Shown: in pieces, positions 20,664-27,845 of the stretch
Position numbering within the stretch: position 1 is the first letter of the stretch
Layout: every line of letters starts with the position of its first letter
Source: a virus
Length of the DNA stretch: 32,090 bases
Virus record (IMG/VR): IMGVR_UViG_3300047557_002085
Location: 1-32,090 of that record
Direction: 5' to 3' (one strand)
Position numbers and translations under genes: made by a program
The notes under the pieces: generated by a model
The model's database searches: none
What the model was told of the DNA's origin: nothing
What the model saw: only the letters and a program-made list of their open reading frames with translations

Positions 20664-21311
20664 CTAAACCTCTTTCGCATTATTATCAAGTTTGATTTGT
20701 GTCTTCTTTATTATCTCGTTCATCGCTGCTCTAACGGCAACAAAAGCCTTAGTCTTATTATTATCAAAGGCACGAATCAATGCACGACCTTTATCATTGC
20801 CTCTGCCTGTGGCGGTCGGAATCACGCCATAATACTTTTCAATCGTCTGAATGAAATCTCTTGATGCATTCGGATTCTTTGATCGAGAAGCCCTTGTTCT
20901 GCTTCGGCTTGCTTTACTACCTCGACCGGCTGTTTCAAATATGGCACCGGCAGCATCTCGCTGAACCGCTCCATAATAGCCGACGAATCCTGCTGTGTTT
21001 CTTTTTGTCTTTGGCGTGACCGCTTTTATCCCTTGCTTGGCTCGCATTCCATCGTATGCAATGAAACCACGAGTTTGGTCGGGCGATAGAGGGCCAATTC
21101 CTGAAAATTTCTTAAAGCCACCCTTTTGCCATCCCGAAGGATGAATGTCACTAGTTCCAGGAAGATAACTTTGAGCCTCGACAACGATTGGGCGGATGAT
21201 TGCCTTGATGTTTTTATCAAGTTCTTTTTTTAGCTCAGGCGCGATGAAACGAATCGTCTTAATGTCTTGTTCGACACCAATCAATTTGATTTCGTATTGA
21301 GGTGCGTTCAT
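20664..21311 (-). CDS. Tail completion-like protein (HK97 gp10-like)
   Basis: A 215-residue basic protein. The N-terminal layout (IKLIGVEQDIKTIRFIAPELKKELDKNIKAIIRPIVVEAQSYLP, then FVGYYGAVQRD and a Lys-rich C-terminus) resembles gp10-like neck/tail-completion proteins that bind tail ends. Its position after the chaperones and before the tape measure is unusual for that family, which normally sits upstream of the tail tube, and no other stopper is obvious upstream. It starts by ATGA overlap with the frameshifted chaperone frame, which supports that frame being translated. Confidence 0.5.
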   Translation of the reverse strand: MNAPQYEIKLIGVEQDIKTIRFIAPELKKELDKNIKAIIRPIVVEAQSYLPGTSDIHPSGWQKGGFKKFSGIGPLSPDQTRGFIAYDGMRAKQGIKAVTPKTKRNTAGFVGYYGAVQRDAAGAIFETAGRGSKASRSRTRASRSKNPNASRDFIQTIEKYYGVIPTATGRGNDKGRALIRAFDNNKTKAFVAVRAAMNEIIKKTQIKLDNNAKEV

Positions 21312-21487
21312 TTCTCTCGCGCCCTTGCCTTTTCTCTTAAATATGCAAAAACTGCCTCAAGAACGCCATCAGGCGCATCTAGCAGGTCATTCAAGGGCAG
21401 ACCAGTCTCCACAGAAATAGCAGCGATTTGAAAAGCTAGGCTATCTCTGTGGACTCGGAAGAAGGGTCGGTCACAAGGGTAACTTCC
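21308..21487 (-). CDS. Tail assembly chaperone T-part (-1 frame extension)
   Basis: An open frame in the -1 frame relative to the 21436-21714 gene, overlapping its last ~50 bases and running past its stop. It has no ATG of its own. The sequence SLAFQIAAISVETGLPLNDLLDAP, then DGVLEAVFAYLREKARAREK, has the pattern of the T half of siphophage G/GT chaperones. Its stop overlaps the next start by ATGA. Expression as a G-T fusion by -1 slippage is the simplest reading; a candidate slip position is CCCTTCT at 21460-21466 (minus strand), which is not a perfect X XXY YYZ heptamer. Confidence 0.6.
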   Translation of the reverse strand, partial: GSYPCDRPFFRVHRDSLAFQIAAISVETGLPLNDLLDAPDGVLEAVFAYLREKARAREK

Positions 21488-21714
21488 TCAAGAGTGTCAA
21501 GGAAATCCGCGCCCCAAGGCTTTACAACCTTGCCATTATGCTTGAGAGCAAGAAAAGCAAGATAGTAAATGTGTTCCAATTTTTGCTCATCGGCAATTAA
21601 TTTACCGAGGCCCTTCTGATACTTTGTTTCAAAGTCAACGATGATTCGAGGCCGCAAAGCGAATGTGGACTCGAAACCATCTGTTGTTTTTACTTTTATC
21701 TTTAGACCATCCAT
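21436..21714 (-). CDS. Tail assembly chaperone (G)
   Basis: A 92-residue protein. Its first two thirds (KIKVKTTDGFESTFALRPRIIVDFETKY..., then LEHIYYLAFLALKHNGKVV) match the small tail chaperones that coat the tape measure before tube polymerisation. The position between major tail protein and tape measure is canonical. It has the AAGGGGGAAA ribosome site seen on several genes. The shorter product is this frame; the longer one arises by frameshifting into the 21308-21487 frame. Confidence 0.75.
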   Translation of the reverse strand: MDGLKIKVKTTDGFESTFALRPRIIVDFETKYQKGLGKLIADEQKLEHIYYLAFLALKHNGKVVKPWGADFLDTLEEVTLVTDPSSESTEIA

Positions 21715-21734
21715 TGAGTTTCCCCCTTAGTTGT

Positions 21735-22157
21735 TTAGGATGTTGCTTTTGTTATAGCACCCGAAATCGGCCAAGTGACCGAGACGGTTGCCAATTCTCC
21801 AACTGCACCATTCACAGGTGTCCACTCGGTAATGAGTGCGTTGAAAGTATATTTTGGATTCGTGGTGCCAACTGTTGTGTTGACAGGGCGAATCTCCATT
21901 GCGACTGCAGTTCCAATCTTGGAATTTGCATCGCTTGGATAAACGAGTTGTTCAAGAGCGCCGGAGGCGAAATCCTGATGGAATTCGATAGAAATTGAAT
22001 TATCTTGGAGACCCGCCACCCTAGTCCTTGCGGTGCTTCCAAACGCCGTCGTCTCAACGACATCTAGCGTTGTGGAAAGACTTACGCTTGAAACATAAGA
22101 TGAAATGTCTGTGCTTGCAAATACTACATAAGCATTTGTGAGAACTAATTTAGCCAT
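21735..22157 (-). CDS. Major tail protein, second copy
   Basis: A 140-residue tail-tube protein paralogous to the gene immediately upstream. Shared motifs: MAK(I/L)VLTNAYV, SSVSLSTT, VETTAFGSTA, EFHQDFA, and a C-terminus TEWTPVNGAVGELATVSVTW with only one difference over the last ~29 shared residues. Loops between (YPSDANSKIGTAVAMEIRPVN) differ. Both copies have complete folds. It may build a second tube layer, the tail end or a variable surface. Confidence 0.8.
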   Translation of the reverse strand: MAKLVLTNAYVVFASTDISSYVSSVSLSTTLDVVETTAFGSTARTRVAGLQDNSISIEFHQDFASGALEQLVYPSDANSKIGTAVAMEIRPVNTTVGTTNPKYTFNALITEWTPVNGAVGELATVSVTWPISGAITKATS

Positions 22158-22160
22158 TGA

Positions 22161-22565
22161 TTACGCCTTTGTTATTGCACCTGAAATTGGCCAGGTGACG
22201 GATGCGGTTGCAAGTTCTCCAACGGCACCATTCACAGGAGTCCATTCTGTAACAAGTGCGGTGAAGGTGTAACTTGGATTGGTTGTGGTTGTGCTTGAAC
22301 CGTTTGCATTGATGATGACGGTTGTGGTTGTGCCAAGCAGAGGATAAATCGTCTGCTCAACTTCGCCCGTTGCGAAGTCCTGATGAAATTCCAAGGTCAC
22401 AGAATTATCTGCTAATCCGGAAATTCTAGTTCTTGCTGCTGTTGAACCGAATGCGGTTGTTTCTACTGCATCGCGAGTGGTCGAGAGGGAGACCGATGAG
22501 ATTGCATCTGAAAGGTCAACTCCACCAACGGACACATACGCATTTGTTAAGACAATTTTTGCCAT
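22161..22565 (-). CDS. Major tail protein, first copy
   Basis: A 134-residue tail-tube protein with the same core motifs as the second copy (VETTAFGSTAARTRISGL, LEFHQDFATGEVEQTIYP, and the end VTWPISGAITKA). It is the first of the pair in transcription order and the likely principal tube subunit. A 3-base gap separates the two genes. The loop TTTTVIINANGSSTTTTNP is Thr-rich, unlike the equivalent in copy two. Confidence 0.8.
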   Translation of the reverse strand: MAKIVLTNAYVSVGGVDLSDAISSVSLSTTRDAVETTAFGSTAARTRISGLADNSVTLEFHQDFATGEVEQTIYPLLGTTTTVIINANGSSTTTTNPSYTFTALVTEWTPVNGAVGELATASVTWPISGAITKA

Positions 22566-22745
22566 TTACTTTGCGGCTCCTTCTTTGGTAATGGATGGGA
22601 TGGTTGCGGATTTCTCCGACTTGATTTGGTTGCTTGCCAAGAGATGCTTGACATCGCCACCTTTTTCAAGAATTTCTTTTTCGGTGAGCGTGTCACCCTT
22701 TTTCTTGCCACAGACCTTTCGATCTGAAATTACTGTGTAGCTCAT
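22566..22745 (-). CDS. Small protein upstream of the tail tube
   Basis: A 59-residue hydrophilic protein (SYTVISDRKVCGKKKGDTLTEKEILEKGGDVKHLL...), charged and lysine-rich, similar in layout to short head-tail proteins that precede the tail-tube gene in actinophages. The start at 22745 (MSYT) is chosen because GGGG lies 6 bases before it and the previous stop ends 2 bases before; a start four codons earlier overlaps the upstream gene. It is directly followed by the major tail protein. Function unknown. Confidence 0.55.
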   Translation of the reverse strand: MSYTVISDRKVCGKKKGDTLTEKEILEKGGDVKHLLASNQIKSEKSATIPSITKEGAAK

Positions 22746-22747
22746 TG

Positions 22748-23146
22748 CTAACCCCAAATCGTTATTCTGTAACGGTAGGAAAGAAACTCAACTCCTTGCG
22801 ATTCATAGGTTCCGGCTTCGGCTCCTGTAACTCGCAAAGTGTTGACGACTCCCCCAAGAGTGCGATCACCTTCAATGGCCGCTTTGATGGATGTGGCTCC
22901 CGACCCTGCTAGATAAGTGTCAAGGAGATTTTGTCCTGAGCGTTCTGAAAAGCGTTGCACAATCACAAGAACATCGACTTGCGCTTGGTCAAGACCGCGA
23001 GCATTATCGATGTCGAATGTGAAATCTAATTGGCCCACAACGGCTGCCGGTGGGGTTACGGTGTCGGGGATAAGGTCATAAGCACGAAGCCCTGAAATCG
23101 TCTCTAAACGCGTTTTAAGCCCATCTCTGACCTGACTTGGAATCAT
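22748..23146 (-). CDS. Tail terminator-like protein
   Basis: A 132-residue protein with the layout of neck/tail terminator proteins (gpU-like): an N-terminal helix (SQVRDGLKTRLETI), a DLIPDTVTPPAAVVGQLDF strand pair, DVLVIVQRFSERSGQNLLD (strand then helix) and a C-terminal strand (YRYRITIWG). It would cap the tail tube and join it to the head. Its start overlaps the connector stop by one base. Context between connector and tail tube supports the call. Confidence 0.6.
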   Translation of the reverse strand: MIPSQVRDGLKTRLETISGLRAYDLIPDTVTPPAAVVGQLDFTFDIDNARGLDQAQVDVLVIVQRFSERSGQNLLDTYLAGSGATSIKAAIEGDRTLGGVVNTLRVTGAEAGTYESQGVEFLSYRYRITIWG

Positions 23147-23754
23147 TAGTGAGCCAAGCCTTTATTGCGCTTGAATGGGCGGATTAAAGCCTCTACATCG
23201 GGATCGAGGCGACTCGTTAGGCGCACAGTTCCAAGTTCCGGCGTTCCTGCAATACCAAAAGGCGATTGCTTACGCACGAAGAGCCTTGAAGATTGAATTA
23301 TGCAGGCTTGATTGATTTCGCTAGGCACGGCAGTCCAGCCAAAGACTCCCTTGATTCGAAGAGAGTTTGGAAGGTTCGTTGGGAAAACATAACGGTCAAT
23401 GGCAACCAAGCGAGTGATAGGCCAACCGCGATTCGGGTTATTAATTGGCTCGGTGAAATAGTCTGAAGTCGCCCAAACTGTTGACCAGGTTTGGTCGAAA
23501 TTATCATCGGTGGCAACTTCGCTGATGCTTACATTGTCGTCAATGTTGCAAGTCCACCAATCGAGGGGAGTGTAGTAATAGGTCGCAGGTGTTTGCGTGG
23601 TTCCACTACGATAAAAGAATCGGTCGGTGTAATCATCAATCATTCGACTTGAAGCGGTGATTGAGATTTCAAGCATCGTGTCATCTTGCGTGTCAGTTAT
23701 GGCTAGAGATGCCTTAACTTCCGCGAGTGTCGCGTATCCGTTCGTTATTGCCAC
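23146..23754 (-). CDS. Head-tail adaptor (gp6-like)
   Basis: A 202-residue protein starting from GTG with GAGG upstream. YATLAEVKASLAITDTQDDTMLEISITASSRMIDDYTDR is the signature of head-tail adaptor proteins (gp6/gp15-like) that dock to the portal. The middle is beta-rich (TYYYTPLDWWTCNIDDNVSI). It is followed, with one-base overlap, by the terminator-like gene. The first 41 bases overlap the small basic ORF upstream. Confidence 0.75.
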   Translation of the reverse strand: MAITNGYATLAEVKASLAITDTQDDTMLEISITASSRMIDDYTDRFFYRSGTTQTPATYYYTPLDWWTCNIDDNVSISEVATDDNFDQTWSTVWATSDYFTEPINNPNRGWPITRLVAIDRYVFPTNLPNSLRIKGVFGWTAVPSEINQACIIQSSRLFVRKQSPFGIAGTPELGTVRLTSRLDPDVEALIRPFKRNKGLAH

Positions 23755-23851
23755 GCTTGATCCTCTTCTTTGATTTAGGCGCTGTCGCCCGCTCTAATTT
23801 TGGGAGTGCCGTCGCAGTTTCCTGCGCCGTTAATCTTTTCGGTTTTGCCAT
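23714..23851 (-). CDS. Small basic ORF
   Basis: A 45-codon ORF that bridges the gap between the glycosyltransferase and the adaptor, overlapping both (22 and 41 bases). The product is very basic (KPKRLTAQETATAL..., APKSKKRIKRGNNERIRDTR). There is no strong ribosome site. It could be a small nucleic-acid binding protein or a ribosome relay to the GTG start of the adaptor. Low confidence. Confidence 0.35.
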   Translation of the reverse strand: MAKPKRLTAQETATALPKLERATAPKSKKRIKRGNNERIRDTRGS

Positions 23852-24522
23852 ATATCGTTGTGAACTTCCTGCATCCAAAATGATTTTTGATGCGGCAAGA
23901 TAACTGAGCTATTGACGGTGATGGGAACGCCCATCGAACGAAGTCTGCGACAAAAGAGCAGGTCTTCGCCTACCCAATCGCCATTTATCGGCCCATCCCA
24001 AAACCAGCACCAGTCTTTGCCCTGATTTGGATCGGCTTCATCGCGCATTCTTTGAAGGATGTCTCTGTGAACAAGTAAGCAACCAGTTCCAACGGCATCA
24101 ACTTGAAAAACTGAACGCTTTGGATAATTGTAAAGAGGCTCAAAGCCGGTCTCTACTTCTTTGAAAATTGCGGGAACAGGCTTGGGATAAGGCGCATCTA
24201 TCTGACCAAAACCTGCGAAGACAAGACCTGAAACAACAGGTCGGTCTTTATCGTGAGCGGTATCTATTAGAGCATCAAACTCCCTGATGCCAAGTTGCTC
24301 ATCTGAGTCAATCATCAGAAGCCAATCGCTTTTTGTTTTATCTAGGAATTGGGTGACGACTCGATTTCTTTGTTTAGACAGAAGCCCTGAGCCTTTGATT
24401 CTAATAAATGACTCGAAGCGTTCGCCTCTGTTTTGCACTAACTGAATCAGCGTGAATGCAAAGGCTCCATTGACCATTCCTGGATCACAGACACCAACGC
24501 TGATTTTATGACTTGCTTTCAT
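23830..24522 (-). CDS. Glycosyltransferase within the head module
   Basis: A 230-residue GT-A fold transferase. SDWLLMIDSDEQLGIREFDALI carries the DSD metal site at 72-74; an N-terminal nucleotide-binding part (SGLLSKQRNRVVTQFLD) and an acceptor-side segment with WVGEDLLFCRRLRSMG match family-2-like and Anp1-like enzymes that use GxD-E(D) at the active site. It lies directly behind the capsid gene on the same strand, so capsid or tail glycosylation is the obvious hypothesis. Its ribosome site (CGGGGG) can pair with the loop of the hairpin at 24544-24587, implying control of expression relative to capsid. Confidence 0.75.
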   Translation of the reverse strand: MKASHKISVGVCDPGMVNGAFAFTLIQLVQNRGERFESFIRIKGSGLLSKQRNRVVTQFLDKTKSDWLLMIDSDEQLGIREFDALIDTAHDKDRPVVSGLVFAGFGQIDAPYPKPVPAIFKEVETGFEPLYNYPKRSVFQVDAVGTGCLLVHRDILQRMRDEADPNQGKDWCWFWDGPINGDWVGEDLLFCRRLRSMGVPITVNSSVILPHQKSFWMQEVHNDIWQNRKD

Positions 24523-24543
24523 AGTTCCCCCGAACTTTGAGAG

Positions 24544-24587
24544 GTAAGAGAGCGAACAAGTCGGGGGAGTCTTGCCCGCTCTCTTAC
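24544..24587 (-). promoter_or_regulatory. Long hairpin after the capsid gene, loop complementary to downstream ribosome site
   Basis: On the minus-strand message GTAAGAGAGCGGGCAAG pairs with CTTGTTCGCTCTCTTAC (17 pairs, two of them G-U) around the 10-base loop ACTCCCCCGA. No T-run follows, so it is not a classical terminator. The loop segment TCCCCCGA is complementary over 8 bases to TCGGGGGA just before the glycosyltransferase start, which could form a pseudoknot hiding that ribosome site. Confidence 0.7.
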
Positions 24588-24607
24588 AGTATTGAGTTTT
24601 CCTTCGA

Positions 24608-25948
24608 CTAGAAGGTTGGAGCAGTTAGACCAGTTCCAGAAATGATGGAATTTGCCTTTGGATAACGGCCTGCGGTGTAAGCAGCGTAACCATAAACAAC
24701 GGTCTTGATTGTCAGGCTACCAGCGCCAGTCGCATCATAACGAAGAGCGAATGGTGAACCTGGTTGCTCCCATAGATGATTCTCGCCTGCGGTGATGCAA
24801 TAGATTTCATCTTGGTTTGTGCCCGTTCCGTAAGTCGTGCCGATGTTTGCATCGGTGATGATTGGAAGACCGAGCATTTGATAGCCGGAGTTTCCGTAAC
24901 CTGCAACGCCTGTTCCGCTTCCAACTGCGTTCATTGGCCCGCCTGCGGCTGGCACAACTAGTGGACGGTTCTGACCGTCAACTGCTGCAAGGAAGAATGC
25001 CAAACGGCGTGGGTGCATCAACCAATGTGTTGGATTGACGAACGCGTTTGTCTGAATCTGTTGAATTGCATCGGCGAGTTTTGGATAAAGAAGTGCAACT
25101 GTTGGAGCAGTTGAAGTGAAGCTAACTGCGTTTCCGCCTGCACCACGAAGACCTGTTGGTTCTCCGCTTGAGCCTGCGCCTGTGATGATTAGTTGATCGA
25201 GCTTTGTCTGCCAAGCACGAATCAAGTCAGCCACAACGAAAGCATCAATTCCTGATCCTCTTTCGATGGCCTGTCGAGATACATCCTGTTGGCCCGCAAC
25301 TGTAACCACATCAATAGTTAACAGCGTGTCATCCATATCTGTCTCAGATACGCCGTTGTTTTGTGGGTCTTGTGCTGCTGCTGAAGAACCAGTTGTTCCA
25401 CGAGAAATGTTTAGAGTCATTCCTGCTTGTGGAAGGGTGTGCTTTGTGGTTCCAAAGTCAGCATAGGGCCGACCGGCGCGAGCTAGCGGGGCCGCTAAAT
25501 CGATGAGATACTGAGGAATTACGAGACCAGCGAATGCGGAAGTTCCAACATCGCGGCGCTCAATTTCCTCTTCGCGCTGATGGCGAGCGAGGCGCTCTTG
25601 TGCTGAATAGTCAGACTTAAACTGTGCATTGTAGGCATCCATGATGAATGAATTGCCGGATTCTGCGGTATAGGTGCGAGCTTCGCGTGTAACAGTTGTC
25701 ACGGAAGGAGTCGCAACAGAAGCAACGCTCTTGCGAGCCTCTTCTGCCTTCTTGTCGGCTGCTGCTTGAGCAGTCAACTTTTCGATTTTGTCATCGAGTG
25801 TGCGTGATTCAGCGACGAGGGCATCAACCTTCTCGGTTTCCTCAGCAGTTAAATCGGTGCGGTTTTCCTTGGCTACTGCCTCAAGAACTGCATCCATTTC
25901 TGCCTTTACTGCATCACGGCGCTCAATTACTTTGTCAAGAAATGACAT
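24608..25948 (-). CDS. Major capsid protein (HK97 fold)
   Basis: A 446-residue capsid protein. Residues 1-75 are a charged coiled coil (FLDKVIERRDAVKAEMDAVL... to KKAEEARK), the delta/scaffold domain expected to be cut by the protease encoded upstream. From about 110 the HK97-type core follows: LVIPQYLIDLAAPLARAGRPYADF, IDVVTVAGQQDVSRQAIERG, then WQTKLDQLIITGAG and NPTHWLMHPRRLAFFLAA. The ribosome site AAGGAG lies 10 bases before the ATG, a long spacing. The 121-base leader includes a hairpin at 26048-26065. Confidence 0.95.
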   Translation of the reverse strand: MSFLDKVIERRDAVKAEMDAVLEAVAKENRTDLTAEETEKVDALVAESRTLDDKIEKLTAQAAADKKAEEARKSVASVATPSVTTVTREARTYTAESGNSFIMDAYNAQFKSDYSAQERLARHQREEEIERRDVGTSAFAGLVIPQYLIDLAAPLARAGRPYADFGTTKHTLPQAGMTLNISRGTTGSSAAAQDPQNNGVSETDMDDTLLTIDVVTVAGQQDVSRQAIERGSGIDAFVVADLIRAWQTKLDQLIITGAGSSGEPTGLRGAGGNAVSFTSTAPTVALLYPKLADAIQQIQTNAFVNPTHWLMHPRRLAFFLAAVDGQNRPLVVPAAGGPMNAVGSGTGVAGYGNSGYQMLGLPIITDANIGTTYGTGTNQDEIYCITAGENHLWEQPGSPFALRYDATGAGSLTIKTVVYGYAAYTAGRYPKANSIISGTGLTAPTF

Positions 25949-26047
25949 TTTATTTTTGCTCCTTGATAGATTGGTTTGAAAATCGAGGTGGTGGCAATGA
26001 GGTTCTCGGCGCTTTAAGGGTGAGATTCTTGCTCCGACTTCGTGAAT

Positions 26048-26065
26048 CTGTCAGATGACTGACAG
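26048..26065 (-). promoter_or_regulatory. Hairpin in the capsid leader
   Basis: Perfect 7-base palindrome CTGTCAG/CTGACAG with a 4-base loop, placed 4 bases after the protease stop and about 100 bases before the capsid start. No T-run follows. It may stabilise or process the capsid message, or attenuate read-through from the protease gene. Confidence 0.5.
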
Positions 26066-26069
26066 AAAA

Positions 26070-27380
26070 CTAGAGATTGTTTCTTAATGCTTTGGCAAGA
26101 CGAAGTGAAATCTTGCGGCTTGTAGATTCTTCCATTTCGACATCTTCTGAAGAATCAGGGCTTTCGGTGTCTAGGTCGTCACCGTCAACTTCGCTTTCTT
26201 CTTCCTCGCCATTTTCGCCAAGTAGAAGAGCCATCATTTGAACTGACTTCATAATGTATTCGTGACCTTCTTCTAGGTCATCAAAGATGCCTTTGAGGAT
26301 AGCAAGGCTTTCGCCGGTAACTTCACGGCCTTCCTTGACTGCCTGAATTGCGCTCCTTAAAGCCTCACGAGCCATAACCGAGGTGGTTGGGTAAGCAGGA
26401 TAAGTGACCATTGAAACATCACCATCGGCAAGAGAAACTTCTGTCAAGACTCGAACGCTTCTGTCATCATTCCATTTTTGACGAATGACACGGAAAGCGA
26501 AACTCATTTGATCCACATCGCCACGCTCAACAAGGGTGTAAATGTCGCGGGCTTCTTGTGTATTGGCTAACTCGGCCTCGAAGTAAAGACCTTTCTCATC
26601 CTCACGAAGAACAAGAGTGTTGTTCTTTGTGCGAGCGAGTGGCAAGCCTTCGTGGTTAATTAGCAAGCGAACATCAGGCGTTTCACTCAAAGTCTTGCGG
26701 AATGCGCCAGGTGCGATGCTCTCTCTAAAAGGTAGAGGAAGGCTTGGATCATTAAAGACCGCAGCATAACCGGCGAGTTTCATCGTTCCATCTTCGGAAC
26801 GAACCTCGACATTGCGCACATTGTAGGTGCGGCGTTCAATTTTTTTCATCTTGCTCCTTGAATCTTCCTCAGCGTTAAGGGCATCAATTTTTCTTTGCGC
26901 CCAATTTTGCGCTCTGTCACTAAAGTTGGAATCCCCGCCCCACAAAAGCCAAGCCACTAAGCCTGCGCCTGGATATTGTGAATCAGATGGGTCGGAGTTC
27001 TTAGGTGCTTGACCGTCAACCTTATGACGAGCGAACCACGGTGCCATCTTTCGGACTTTGTTTTCACTTACTCGACCGGCAGCCATTTCACGAGCTTCTC
27101 GTTTTGTGCCTTCGGTCAGTCCATCTCCCCCAAAACCTTCACGCAAGTATTCAAGACCGCGAGCAGCGTTGTCGCGAATAAATTGCGGAACGGTCAAATC
27201 TACCTGTCGAACTTCTCCACCTGGCTCGATGCCTTCTTCGATTGATACGGCAATCATTTGGTCAATGGCATCTTGCTTGTTCTCGTGACAACCGATGGTT
27301 TCATAACCGCCGTCAGCATCTTCTTTAACAGTTGCCCAACCTTGGCAGTCGGATTGTTCGTTTGAGATGAAATAGGGCAT
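26070..27380 (-). CDS. Prohead protease with N-terminal extension
   Basis: A 436-residue protein. The C-terminal half from about residue 178 (KKIERRTYNV, LAGYAAVFNDPSLPLPFRE) is an HK97-type (S78) prohead protease: catalytic His in RLLINHEG, Ser in DQMSFAFRV. It cleaves the capsid scaffold domain. Ahead of it sit two other modules: YFISNEQSDCQGWATVKEDADGG... (1-50), and VPQFIRDNAARGLEYLREGFGGDGLT... to LLWGGDSNFSDRAQNWAQRK (65-170), a module known from other phage structural genes (WFARH and the WGG turn). An acidic tail (EEEESEVDGDDLDTESPDSSEDVE) ends the protein. The fused modules may be a packaged or scaffold-bound component. Confidence 0.85.
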   Translation of the reverse strand: MPYFISNEQSDCQGWATVKEDADGGYETIGCHENKQDAIDQMIAVSIEEGIEPGGEVRQVDLTVPQFIRDNAARGLEYLREGFGGDGLTEGTKREAREMAAGRVSENKVRKMAPWFARHKVDGQAPKNSDPSDSQYPGAGLVAWLLWGGDSNFSDRAQNWAQRKIDALNAEEDSRSKMKKIERRTYNVRNVEVRSEDGTMKLAGYAAVFNDPSLPLPFRESIAPGAFRKTLSETPDVRLLINHEGLPLARTKNNTLVLREDEKGLYFEAELANTQEARDIYTLVERGDVDQMSFAFRVIRQKWNDDRSVRVLTEVSLADGDVSMVTYPAYPTTSVMAREALRSAIQAVKEGREVTGESLAILKGIFDDLEEGHEYIMKSVQMMALLLGENGEEEESEVDGDDLDTESPDSSEDVEMEESTSRKISLRLAKALRNNL

Positions 27381-27388
27381 CGGCTTTC

Positions 27389-27844
27389 CTAGATTAGAAG
27401 GAGAACTTCGTTGTCGTCTTCAAGAATTGAAAACTCAATGCGCGAGATGGCATTGGCTTTGATTCCTTTGAAGTTTGCCTGTGCCATTGCGGTTGCAATG
27501 ATTGGCTTAACTTCAGGAATTTCAACCTGTGGAAAATTCGGTTGAACATAATTTGGCGAACCAATCTGACCGCTACCAAGTTCCGGTGTCGGCGGTGTCG
27601 GCGGTGTTGGGATTGTGTTCGCCTCTGCAACCAACGCACCGAAGGAGGATGTTGCGGTTGCGAAGGTCGTTCTGACTGCGGCTGCGGTAGCAGTCACTTC
27701 CCCAAGAAGTGCAGAGGCGACCACAAGATTTTCGACTTCGGCAGTTGCGCTTGCGCTTACGCTTCCGAAGTTTGATGATCCACTAGCAACAGGGCCGAGC
27801 AAGTCAACATCAAGTTCACCTGTGCCAAGAATCAATCCTGGCAT
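27389..27844 (-). CDS. Hypothetical structural protein
   Basis: A 151-residue protein rich in Ala, Val, Ser and Thr in the first half (VSASATAEVENLVVASALLGEVTATAA), then a Pro-rich linker (TPPTPPTP) and a C-terminal domain (YVQPNFPQVEIPEVKPIIATAMAQ). The layout of a repetitive beta/alpha part plus proline hinge suggests a virion appendage. It lies between protease and the GDPG-type protein. No family recognised. Confidence 0.5.
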   Translation of the reverse strand: MPGLILGTGELDVDLLGPVASGSSNFGSVSASATAEVENLVVASALLGEVTATAAAVRTTFATATSSFGALVAEANTIPTPPTPPTPELGSGQIGSPNYVQPNFPQVEIPEVKPIIATAMAQANFKGIKANAISRIEFSILEDDNEVLLLI

Positions 27845-27845
27845 A

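Noticed and set aside
24544-24587. Intrinsic terminator after the capsid gene
   Set aside because: The stem is strong, but no T-run follows on the transcribed strand, and the loop matches the next ribosome site; described as a regulatory hairpin instead.
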